A stretch of DNA of 33,364 nucleotides from Clostridia bacterium (lineage in GTDB: Bacteria > Bacillota > Clostridia > Oscillospirales > SIG627), in the NCBI GenBank assembly GCA_017507325.1, contig JAFWBD010000026.1, forward strand, positions 1 through 33,364, given 5' to 3'. Of the stretch, positions 15,928 through 22,806 are shown one piece after another (position 1 is the stretch's first letter; each line of letters begins with the position of its first letter). The notes beneath the pieces are model-generated. The model saw only the letters and a list, made by a program, of their open reading frames with translations. It searched no databases and was not told where the DNA came from. Made by a program: the position numbers and the translations under genes.

Positions 15928-16071
15928 TCATTTTTTGGAAAACAGTATTCCCGCCGTCACGATCACACCCGCCTCCATCACGATCAGAACCGTTTCCGGA
16001 AGAAAGCAGGCCGCCAGGATCCCACAGCCGAAGGCCACGACTCCGATCCCCACCGTTTGCGCACGCACCAT
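15928..16071 (-). CDS. Small hydrophobic membrane protein, 47 residues, upstream of spoVM
   Basis: The ATG at 16071 is preceded by AAGGGGTGG about 6 nt upstream. The product begins MVRAQTVGIGVVAFGCG and is almost wholly hydrophobic, with two short membrane segments split by a CFLPE turn and a charged C-terminus (FSKK). It ends 20 nt before spoVM and so is probably co-transcribed with it. I recall similar small FLP-containing two-helix proteins in clostridial genomes but cannot name a family. About 31 nt before the start, the minus strand reads CATAGAAT (16109-16102), close to the sigma-E -10 consensus, in keeping with mother-cell expression. The -35 region is poor. The protein call rests on the frame, ribosome site, composition and context. 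Confidence 0.7.
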   Translation of the reverse strand: MVRAQTVGIGVVAFGCGILAACFLPETVLIVMEAGVIVTAGILFSKK

Positions 16072-16168
16072 TTTTGCCACCCCTTTTTTTCTTCTGCTTC
16101 CATTCTATGCGCCCGAGGAAAAATAGTTTCCTTTTTTCCCGCATAAAATGAAAAAGGAGGTGATTCGG

Positions 16169-16576
16169 ATGAAACCCGATCTGCGCATTTTTTCGCATAA
16201 AAAACACCGCGCTTCAACAGAGAAAGCCTCTTTTTCCTTCAAAGGCAAGATCCGACGGAAAACGGGGAAGATCAAGACGGAAAGCACCGTCTCCTATTCC
16301 TTTTGTCTGCCCGAGATATCCCATCCCGAGACCCGAGATTTGCTGACGGAGCTGGCCGATGCCTATTTGCGCTTTTTGGAGAAGAAAAGCCGAGAGCCCG
16401 CCCATGAGGTTCGCTTCGGCGGCCTCGACCATCGCTTCGAAAAGGGAACTCTCGTGCTCTACGCCGCCTTTTGCCCCTTTCGGGAGCGGAATTTTTCTCC
16501 CGTAGCCGTGCTCCTTTTGGAGAAGGACGGCGCCCTTGCGGGCATTCGGATGCCGTCCCGAAAGCAGTCCTTATAA
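16169..16576 (+). CDS. Hypothetical protein, 135 residues
   Basis: Not recognised. The start at 16169 follows a perfect AAAGGAGGTG 6 nt upstream. The N-terminal 40 residues are strongly basic (KKHRAS, KGKIRRKTGKIK). They are followed by a mixed alpha/beta region with VSYSFCLPE, a helix LLTELADAYLRFLEKK and strands such as GTLVLYAAFCPF and PVAVLLLEKDG. No signal peptide or membrane helix is seen. It is divergent from the spoVM pair and its stop lies 4 nt from the stop of the convergent SpoIID-like gene. The neighbourhood suggests a sporulation-linked role, which is only inference. The frame, ribosome site and codon pattern support a real gene. Confidence 0.72.
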   Translation: MKPDLRIFSHKKHRASTEKASFSFKGKIRRKTGKIKTESTVSYSFCLPEISHPETRDLLTELADAYLRFLEKKSREPAHEVRFGGLDHRFEKGTLVLYAAFCPFRERNFSPVAVLLLEKDGALAGIRMPSRKQSL

Positions 16577-16580
16577 GCCC

Positions 16581-18977
16581 CTATGAAAGCAGGATCTCCC
16601 AAACGTCATCGTCCGCCTCTCCCGTTTCGGGCTTCCCGTAATGATACTGCAGCGCCCGAATTGCTCTCTCGGTCTCCTCTCCGAACCGATCCTTATCACC
16701 GCAAAGAGCAGGGGGTAAATATCCCTTGATCAGCATCAATTCCTTCAAAAGACGAACCCATCTGCCCGAGCTGTGGAGCGCAAGACGGGGCCACGCGCCG
16801 CCTATCTCAAGCCTTTCAGCATCCGAAGGCGCGCTTTCCTCCTTCTCGGGGGAGGCCCATAGGCAGTCCTCGGGCCAAGCGCTCGGCTCGATCTCTTTTT
16901 CTTCATCGAAACCGACGCGAACCCGAACCGCCGAGGCCTCCCGCTCCACGGCAAAGCATCCGTTTGTCACCGCATCGGCAACGGTTTTCAGTCGGGTTCG
17001 GGTGGCGTTGCCCACAATGCCGTCGGCTCCGAGCCCGAAAATCCGCTGAAACACCCGCACCGCCCGCTCTGTGGCACTGCCGTACTGTCCGTCCACCGTA
17101 AGGCCGGGGATCGGGCTGTGAACGCTTCCGACGGTGTTCAATTGTCTCTGAAGGGCCGAAACGTCGGCTCCCGCAGAGCCGAAGCGGAGGAGGCGTCCCG
17201 TTTGGACTCTTCCGTCGTCAAGACACCCCGAGGTGACCGAGCCGAATACGCGGTTCAGACGGTTCCAGGTCTCCCGCCCCACAATGCCGTCGGCTCCGAG
17301 CCCGAACAGCCTTTGAAATTCCCGCACCGCCGAGACCATTCTCGGTCCGAAAATGCCGTCCTCCTCCAAGGCAGGCACCGTAACGAATACCCCGCGAAGA
17401 CGGTTCAAAAGCATCTGTACGTATAAAACGTCGCTTCCGCTGCTTCCCTCCCGCAACAGAACCCCCGGATACGGACGGATCAGAATTTCTCCTCCCTCCG
17501 TCATATCCAGATATACCTGCACCAAGCGGTTCCACGTATTTTCTCCCACAATGCCGTCAACGGGCAAGCCGTAATAGGACTGGAAGGCCTTCACCGCCTC
17601 CTCGGTTCCGCGGCCGAAACGGCCGTCGATGGCAACGTCCCGCAGGAAGGGATTGAAGGCCGCCACCGTTTTCAAATAATATTGCAGGGTCTGCACCGCC
17701 GTTCCCGTATCCCCGAAGCGCAGAAGGCCTGGATAGCGGTTGTCGTCGTACTGCGGCCTCTCCCCCTCGCTGTTCAATTCCGCCAGCTTCTTCACCGCCA
17801 CGTAAATATAGGAAATGCGATACCAGGTGGATTTTCCCACGATTCCGTCGGGGGTCAGGTCGAAGATCTGCTGAAAGGCGCGAACCGCCGCCTGCGTTTG
17901 GGAGCCGAAAACCCCGTCCACGGGAGAGATGGCGGGAATGGAGGGGTAATTGACCCGAATGCGGTTCAGCTGCTGCTGAATGCTCCTGACCTCCTCTCCG
18001 GAGGAGCCCACCGAGAGGGGAAAGCCCCCGTAGGAGGATTCAATGGCGCGGATCTCCGTGGTCTGTGCGATCTCCACGTCTCCGTAGTAGAATTGAAGGA
18101 TCTCCAAGGGCGAAAGGCCATCCTCGGCCAAGGGCACCGTTCCCCACTGGGAAAGCCCTGCACAGGTTACGGTACTGCCGTTGCAATATTCCGCAAAATA
18201 GGGATCGATCCTTCCGGGACGGCGGATGTATTCGTTGAAAATATCATCCACCACGCGGGATATGCTGTCGTATATATTTCGGCCGTACACGAAATATTGG
18301 TCGAAGGCGGTGGAATTGGTGATGTTGAAATTGTACCCGCGGGAAGGATACCATTCCGTAAAAATGCGGTTCAGCACGAAAGAGATCTGACAGAGCACGT
18401 TGGCTCTCAGGCTGGCCTCGGGCCAGGTGGGATAGATCTCGCTGGAGGCCACGTTTTTGATATAATCGGGGAAGGGGACGCTGACGTTGGCGGCAGAGGC
18501 ATCGGGTCTGCCCAGATGCACCGTCACCTTTTCGGGAATAAACACGCTCTTCAAAATGCGCCCCGCCTCCTCCTCCGAAAACTCGGGGCTTCTTCGCTCC
18601 GACAAGCGCAGGGCGTGAGGACCGATGTCGTATTCGATCTCTTCGTCCACGCTGGCCCCGCGGGGGATCAATTGAACGGGAAGCTCGCTTCTCTCCTCCG
18701 CAAAGATCTGCACCCCGCGGATCCGCAGGCTGTAAAAGCCATCCGCCTCCACCGAAACGTCGTAGGTGGCATAGGGGATCGCCTCTCGCGGAGAAAGCGA
18801 GAGGGCCTTTTCGGGTGCATTCAGTTCAAAATCGCGGGAAACCGCCCCGTTTCCCGAGGTGACCGTATCCTCACCCAAGATCACTCCTCCTCCGTCCAGC
18901 ACCTTCACGTAAGCCTCCCGAACGGGAAATGCGCTGTCTGCCGTTCGCACCGTGATAAACAAAATACCTTTTGCCAT
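16581..18977 (-). CDS. SpoIID-like protein with five peptidoglycan-binding repeats
   Basis: A 798-residue modular protein. Residues 1-110 form a beta-rich, transthyretin/carboxypeptidase-regulatory-like domain. Residues about 140-305 are SpoIID/LytB-like (DYIKNVASSEIYPTWPEASLRA, then CAGLSQWGTVPLAEDGLSPLEILQFYYGD). Glu180 is in the position of the SpoIID catalytic Glu. PG_binding_1 repeats follow at about 320-392, 415-490, 504-580, 595-668 and a degenerate one at 725-798; the first four carry the D-G-x-F/Y-G, AVRxFQ and DGIVG core. SpoIID is a lytic transglycosylase acting on stem-peptide-free glycan during engulfment. There is no signal peptide or transmembrane helix, which is odd for a wall enzyme. 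The start has GAAGGGAG 8 nt upstream. Confidence 0.85.
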   Translation of the reverse strand: MAKGILFITVRTADSAFPVREAYVKVLDGGGVILGEDTVTSGNGAVSRDFELNAPEKALSLSPREAIPYATYDVSVEADGFYSLRIRGVQIFAEERSELPVQLIPRGASVDEEIEYDIGPHALRLSERRSPEFSEEEAGRILKSVFIPEKVTVHLGRPDASAANVSVPFPDYIKNVASSEIYPTWPEASLRANVLCQISFVLNRIFTEWYPSRGYNFNITNSTAFDQYFVYGRNIYDSISRVVDDIFNEYIRRPGRIDPYFAEYCNGSTVTCAGLSQWGTVPLAEDGLSPLEILQFYYGDVEIAQTTEIRAIESSYGGFPLSVGSSGEEVRSIQQQLNRIRVNYPSIPAISPVDGVFGSQTQAAVRAFQQIFDLTPDGIVGKSTWYRISYIYVAVKKLAELNSEGERPQYDDNRYPGLLRFGDTGTAVQTLQYYLKTVAAFNPFLRDVAIDGRFGRGTEEAVKAFQSYYGLPVDGIVGENTWNRLVQVYLDMTEGGEILIRPYPGVLLREGSSGSDVLYVQMLLNRLRGVFVTVPALEEDGIFGPRMVSAVREFQRLFGLGADGIVGRETWNRLNRVFGSVTSGCLDDGRVQTGRLLRFGSAGADVSALQRQLNTVGSVHSPIPGLTVDGQYGSATERAVRVFQRIFGLGADGIVGNATRTRLKTVADAVTNGCFAVEREASAVRVRVGFDEEKEIEPSAWPEDCLWASPEKEESAPSDAERLEIGGAWPRLALHSSGRWVRLLKELMLIKGYLPPALCGDKDRFGEETERAIRALQYHYGKPETGEADDDVWEILLS

Positions 18978-19050
18978 AGAAAAAAACTCCCTTCACAAAA
19001 AAGTCAACCGTTTTCATCCTATGCCAAAGAAAAAAATCCGTTCCTTTTCG

Positions 19051-19079
19051 TTGACAAAGCCCCTGCAAAATGCTACAAT
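19051..19079 (+). promoter_or_regulatory. Sigma-A-type promoter of the ECF S-component gene
   Basis: A perfect TTGACA (19051-19056), a 17-bp spacer and TACAAT (19074-19079) lie about 38 nt before the TTG start. The leader is too short for a riboswitch, so the gene's control, if any, must be at the promoter. Confidence 0.8.
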
Positions 19080-19117
19080 AAAACCTGTAATTCGATTTTT
19101 TCGGGAGGTGTTCCTTC

Positions 19118-19660
19118 TTGGCAGGTAAAAAAAGCTTTGATATCCGAAGCATCGTCTATGCGGCCCTTTGTCTGGCTCTTTGTATGGCGTTGCCCTTTCT
19201 GACGGGAAATATTCCCGCCATCGGAAAGCAGTTTGCACCCATGCATTTTCCCGTTCTTCTTTGCGGCTTTATCGCAGGGCCTCTTTGGGGCGGCATCGTG
19301 GGGCTGGTTGCCCCCCTTTTGAGAAGCTTCACCGTAGGCTTTCCCGTGCTCTACCCCGATGCCATCCGTATGTCGGCGGAGCTTTTGTGCTACGGTGCGG
19401 CCGCAGGCCTTTTTTACCGCTACCTTCCCAAAAAGCCCTTGGGGATCTACGTTTCCTTGATCTGCGCCCAGTTCTTCGGCCGCCTGGCTTGGGGCTGTGC
19501 TCAGTTTTTCCTCAGCGTCTTCGATCACGCCAATCCCTTCTATCTGGAAATGATCCTCACCCAAACCGTCACCAATTCCCTTTACGGCATCCTCATCCAG
19601 CTTCTTTTAATCCCGCCCATCGTCATTGCCATGCAACGGGCGCGCTTCATTTCCAAATAA
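19118..19660 (+). CDS. ECF transporter S component (substrate-binding membrane subunit), TTG start
   Basis: A 180-residue membrane protein. The start is TTG at 19118 with GGGAGGTG 7 nt upstream; no ATG in a better position exists. It begins MAGKKSFDIRSIVYAALCLALCMALPFLTGNIP and has about six hydrophobic segments, including PVLLCGFIAGPLWGGIVGLVAPLLRS. That layout, with small residues in helix 1 (AALCLAL) and the GGIVG loop, fits S components of energy-coupling-factor vitamin transporters. The shared EcfA/EcfT module is not in the window, as expected for group II systems. The substrate cannot be assigned. It is monocistronic between its own promoter and a terminator, and convergent with the Fur-family gene. 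Confidence 0.85.
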   Translation: MAGKKSFDIRSIVYAALCLALCMALPFLTGNIPAIGKQFAPMHFPVLLCGFIAGPLWGGIVGLVAPLLRSFTVGFPVLYPDAIRMSAELLCYGAAAGLFYRYLPKKPLGIYVSLICAQFFGRLAWGCAQFFLSVFDHANPFYLEMILTQTVTNSLYGILIQLLLIPPIVIAMQRARFISK

Positions 19661-19671
19661 CAAGCAATCAG

Positions 19672-19719
19672 AAAAGAGAGAACAAGTCGGCTTTTTTGAC
19701 CGTCTGTTCTCTCTTTTTT
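19672..19719. terminator. Terminator between the ECF S-component and the Fur-family gene
   Basis: AAAAGAGAGAACA (19672-19684) pairs with TGTTCTCTCTTTT (19705-19717), with inner CGG/CCG pairing around a T-rich loop, and is followed by further T residues. It is strong for the plus strand; read from the minus strand it also has a short T-run and may serve the regulator gene. Confidence 0.88.
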
Positions 19720-19753
19720 TGTTTCGATCCCTTGCTCTTTTTCAAAAGGCCTC

Positions 19754-20140
19754 TCAGCCCTCGGCCGCCTCTTTTCGGCATTCGGGACAAAGCCCGTAAA
19801 ACTCCACGTGGCGGGAACGCACCCGATAGCCCGATTTTTCCTCCAGATCGGAAACAGCCTTCAACGGAAATTCCGTATCGCAAATGGCGTGGCACTTTTC
19901 GCAAATAATATGGCTGTGCCCCGAAACCGTACCGTCGAAGCGATCCTCCGAGCCCACGTGAATGCGCAAAACCGCGCCCTCCTCGGCGGCGTCCTTCAAC
20001 ACCCGATACACCGTTGCCTTGCTGAGATTGGGGTTATCTTCCCTGAGATCCTCGTAAAGCTTGGTGGCGGAAGGATGGTCACACCTTGCATTCAAAGCGG
20101 AAAAGATCACTTTTTTTTGAACGGTATTTCTTTTTTTCAT
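19754..20140 (-). CDS. Fur-family metal- or peroxide-responsive repressor (PerR/Fur/Zur type)
   Basis: A 128-residue regulator. The ATG at 20140 is chosen because GGGAGAGAGG lies just upstream; a TTG six codons earlier would overlap this site. The N-terminal winged helix includes HPSATKLYEDLREDNPNLSKATVYRVLKDAAEEG. The dimerisation half has DRFDG, GHSHIICEKC (His75, His77, Cys80, Cys83) and GLCPEC (Cys118, Cys121), so the four-cysteine structural zinc site is complete. The small size and the HSHIIC arrangement resemble PerR more than Fur or Zur, but the metal cannot be read with certainty. Two tandem operator-like repeats lie over its transcription start, which suggests autoregulation. Confidence 0.92.
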   Translation of the reverse strand: MKKRNTVQKKVIFSALNARCDHPSATKLYEDLREDNPNLSKATVYRVLKDAAEEGAVLRIHVGSEDRFDGTVSGHSHIICEKCHAICDTEFPLKAVSDLEEKSGYRVRSRHVEFYGLCPECRKEAAEG

Positions 20141-20173
20141 GGCACCTCTCTCCCTCAAACGGCAATTTTATTT

Positions 20174-20207
20174 TAATAAGAACCGTTATCTAATAAGAAC
20201 TGTTATT
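20174..20207. promoter_or_regulatory. Two abutting 17-bp direct repeats, probable Fur/PerR-type operator
   Basis: TAATAAGAACCGTTATC (20174-20190) is followed without a gap by TAATAAGAACTGTTATT (20191-20207). They differ at two positions. Each is partly palindromic (AATAA...TTATT in the second copy), like Per/Fur boxes. They start 1 bp downstream of the -10 box of the Fur-family gene, over its transcription start, the classic place for a repressor site. Confidence 0.72.
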
Positions 20208-20208
20208 G

Positions 20209-20237
20209 ATTATAACACAAAAATCCTTCTTCGTCAA
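20209..20237 (-). promoter_or_regulatory. Sigma-A-type promoter of the Fur-family gene
   Basis: On the minus strand TTGACG (20237-20232), a 17-bp spacer and a perfect TATAAT (20214-20209) lie about 70 nt before the start codon. The operator-like repeats begin directly after the -10 box. Confidence 0.82.
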
Positions 20238-20254
20238 GCAAAAAGATTTTTCTC

Positions 20255-20283
20255 TTGAAAAAAAGATTTGCCTATGGTAGAAT
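20255..20283 (+). promoter_or_regulatory. Sigma-A-type promoter of the polysaccharide operon
   Basis: TTGAAA (20255-20260), a 17-bp spacer and TAGAAT (20278-20283) lie about 31 nt before the first glycosyltransferase start. Its -35 is only about 47 bp from the tandem repeats over the Fur-family start, so control by that regulator at a distance is possible but not shown. Confidence 0.7.
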
Positions 20284-20314
20284 ATACTTGGATTTTTGTG
20301 ATTTCGGAGGAGTT

Positions 20315-21277
20315 ATGGATCTGAGCATTATCATACCCGTTTACAATGCCAAAGAGCATCTGGCTCAAACACTTGGCTCCGTTCTTTCTCAGGAGAGCGT
20401 TTTTTCCTTCGAGATCGTCGCCGTGGATGACGGCTCTGTCGATTCCTCCCCCGAGATTCTGGCGCTCTTTGCCGGAAAGGCGGCCGAAAAGGGGATCTCC
20501 CTTCGGTGGGAACGGCAGGAGAACCGCGGACCAGCCGCCGCCCGCAATCGGGGGCTGGAATTGGCTCGGGGCGACACGATCCTTTTTTTGGATGCCGATG
20601 ACCGCTTGATGCCCGAGGCCGTCTCCTCCCTTTTGTCGGAAAAGAAGCGGCGCGGCGCCTCCATTCTTCTTTTCGATTCCGTTCTCTCCTACCCCGACGG
20701 AAGAAGGGAGCCCTTCCCCGCCTGCGAGAGAGAAGCGGGCTTTTTGAGCGAAGAGGAATATATGCTCTCTCTGCCCTGCCCGTGGAACAAGCTTTTCGAC
20801 CGCTCTCTTTTTGCGGATCCTCGGCTCCGTTTTCCCGAAGGGATTCTGTACGAGGATCTGGCCCTCATTCCCGCCCTGGGAAGCGGCAAGGCGGGCGCGA
20901 TCTATTATGACAAAAGGGTTTTTCACGAATACGTGCAATCGGAGCATTCCATTATGCGCTCCCCCTATTCCCCCCGCAAGCGGGACATTTTCCGTTCCCT
21001 TGACCACCTTGCCCTTTGCGTTCGCGGTCACGAAAGAGAGCTGGAATACCTCTACTTTTCCCATCTGTATCTCTCCTTTGCCTGGACCTTCCGCGAGGGC
21101 GGCGATACCGAAGCGCTCAGGGAAATGAACCGTCTGATGAAAGAGAAATTTCCCCATTGGCAAAAGAACCCCTTGATCCGAGGGCGCACCACCCGAAAGC
21201 AGCGGCTGTTTGCCCATTTGTTTTACCGCGAACACTTTCAACTCATCCGTTTTTGGAAAGGAATCAAAAAAGCATGA
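20315..21277 (+). CDS. Glycosyltransferase family 2 protein
   Basis: A 320-residue GT-A-fold transferase. The start at 20315 is set by GGAGG 4 nt upstream; an upstream in-frame extension overlaps the promoter. The N-terminal domain reads MDLSIIIPVYNAKEHLAQTL (nucleotide-sugar binding), AVDDGSVDSSPEIL, ENRGPAAARNRGLELARGD and FLDADDRL, the DXD that binds the metal. A C-terminal helical region follows with no membrane anchor. The donor and acceptor sugars are unknown. It is first in a run of six genes for a surface polysaccharide and overlaps the next gene by 4 nt (ATGA). Confidence 0.93.
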   Translation: MDLSIIIPVYNAKEHLAQTLGSVLSQESVFSFEIVAVDDGSVDSSPEILALFAGKAAEKGISLRWERQENRGPAAARNRGLELARGDTILFLDADDRLMPEAVSSLLSEKKRRGASILLFDSVLSYPDGRREPFPACEREAGFLSEEEYMLSLPCPWNKLFDRSLFADPRLRFPEGILYEDLALIPALGSGKAGAIYYDKRVFHEYVQSEHSIMRSPYSPRKRDIFRSLDHLALCVRGHERELEYLYFSHLYLSFAWTFREGGDTEALREMNRLMKEKFPHWQKNPLIRGRTTRKQRLFAHLFYREHFQLIRFWKGIKKA

Positions 21278-22806
21278 AGTTTTTGAAAAACAAGGAATTC
21301 TATCACCTCCTTTTGCAGATCGGGATCATTTTGTTTCCCGTTCAGGAAATGTACCGAAGCTTTTTCGGAGATACGGTCCAGATCGCGGGCTTTGCCGCAG
21401 AGGAAATTCTCATTCTCCTGTGGGTAGGTCTGCTGTTTGCAGGCGGTGTTTTCGTCTGTCTGTGCGAAAAGCGAAAAAAGCCTTTGATTTTCGTAGGCAT
21501 TTACGCGGCGGTGTTTCTGGTGTTTACCCTTCTTCACGCCCTGAATGCCTCCCGCTTTAACGCCTCCCTTCTTCCCTCGGCTCAGCCGAGTCTGATCCGC
21601 GAGGCCTATTACACCGTGAGAATGTACGGTGCTCCCCTTTTTGCGGCAGGTGCCGCCGTGCTTTTGAAGACGCCTGCCCAAAAGATCTTTTCCGCGCTGA
21701 AAGCAGCCGCCTGGATCCTTTGTCTGGGGATTGTGATCCCCGATCTGTTCGGCTTCTCCTTTGCCTCCTACGTGGATGGAAACGTGGTGGTCAACGGCGG
21801 CTTCTTTTCCTGGTTTTCCTTGGGCGAGGATGCGGATTTTGCCCGCTATACCGCAAAGGGTCTGTTTTCCTCCGCCAATGACGTGGCCGCCGTTCTTTTC
21901 GGCCTTACCCCCTTCGCGGCCTATTCCTGCCTGAAAAATAAAAAGCCCCTCGATTATATTCTGCTGCTTTTGGTGGGTCTTTCCTCGATTATGGTGGGCA
22001 CCAAGATCGGTGCCTACGGCTTTTTCCTTGCCTTGGGTGCCACCCTTTTGTTCGCGGCCCTCGGCGCGCTGATGAAAAAGGAAAAGAATTCCCTTTCGAG
22101 CCTTCTGATCTCCGCTGTCATTTTCATCGTGCTGGTGCCCTTGCTTTTGATGTCTCCCGGAAAGCGTCTGCAGGATCTGCGGAACCGTCAGGCGCAGGGA
22201 AGCCGCCCCACCGACAGCATCGACGAGGTGGAGGATCTCCCCACCGAGGAGGATGCCGATTTCTCCGAGGAGGAGACCCGTCTTCTGGAGGAATACGTTA
22301 CCGAGCACCATTGGGATCACTTCATCAATCCTTGGTTTTTGGAGCTTTATCCCGTTTCGGAGGACCCCGAATTCTGGACGGAGATCATCACCCGCCCCAA
22401 CCATTTGAACAGCGATTCCCGCGCCTTTAAGATCCATATGATCCGCCGCATCGTTGCCCGAAACGAAAACCCCTCGGACGCCCTCTTCGGCATCGGCTTC
22501 ACCTCGGGCATCCCCTATGCGGAAAAGGACTACGTCAACCAGTATTATCTCTTCGGTCTGGTGGGCATTTTGGTTCTGTTCTGGCCCTTTGCGGCACTCT
22601 TTGCCCTTTCCTGCAAGGAGGTTCTTCTGCGGCTGTTCCGAAGAAAGAATTTTCTCCTTCCCTTTGTTCCCGCCCTTTCCCTGTTCGCCTTCTTCGTTAC
22701 GGCTTATTTTGCGGGGCACGTTTTCGACACCCAATTCAGCACCTATTTTCTGTGCTTTTCTCTTTCCGCGGTGATCCCCGCGGTCTTGAGCGATGAAAAC
22801 GCATAA
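21274..22806 (+). CDS. O-antigen polymerase/ligase-like membrane protein (Wzy-like)
   Basis: A 510-residue integral membrane protein starting in the ATGA overlap, with GGAAAGGA upstream. About ten hydrophobic segments are visible. Between them is a long hydrophilic stretch (about residues 290-400), with a very acidic part DSIDEVEDLPTEEDADFSEE. This precedes ARNENPSDALFGIGFTSG, a position where Wzy/WaaL-type proteins carry their large external loop. Such proteins join repeat units or transfer them to an acceptor at the outer membrane face. Primary sequence conservation in this family is weak, so the call rests on topology and on the flippase gene that follows with a 14-nt overlap. Confidence 0.75.
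   Translation: MKFLKNKEFYHLLLQIGIILFPVQEMYRSFFGDTVQIAGFAAEEILILLWVGLLFAGGVFVCLCEKRKKPLIFVGIYAAVFLVFTLLHALNASRFNASLLPSAQPSLIREAYYTVRMYGAPLFAAGAAVLLKTPAQKIFSALKAAAWILCLGIVIPDLFGFSFASYVDGNVVVNGGFFSWFSLGEDADFARYTAKGLFSSANDVAAVLFGLTPFAAYSCLKNKKPLDYILLLLVGLSSIMVGTKIGAYGFFLALGATLLFAALGALMKKEKNSLSSLLISAVIFIVLVPLLLMSPGKRLQDLRNRQAQGSRPTDSIDEVEDLPTEEDADFSEEETRLLEEYVTEHHWDHFINPWFLELYPVSEDPEFWTEIITRPNHLNSDSRAFKIHMIRRIVARNENPSDALFGIGFTSGIPYAEKDYVNQYYLFGLVGILVLFWPFAALFALSCKEVLLRLFRRKNFLLPFVPALSLFAFFVTAYFAGHVFDTQFSTYFLCFSLSAVIPAVLSDENA

Noticed and set aside
16142..16149. CATAAAAT as a sigma-E -10 box for the gene at 16169
   Set aside because: Transcription would start inside the ribosome binding site, leaving no usable leader. 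The match is likely a coincidence of A/T-rich sequence.
17682..19202. 506-codon plus-strand frame opposite the SpoIID-like gene
   Set aside because: Antisense shadow. It crosses the promoter and start of the ECF gene and has no ribosome site or recognisable motif.
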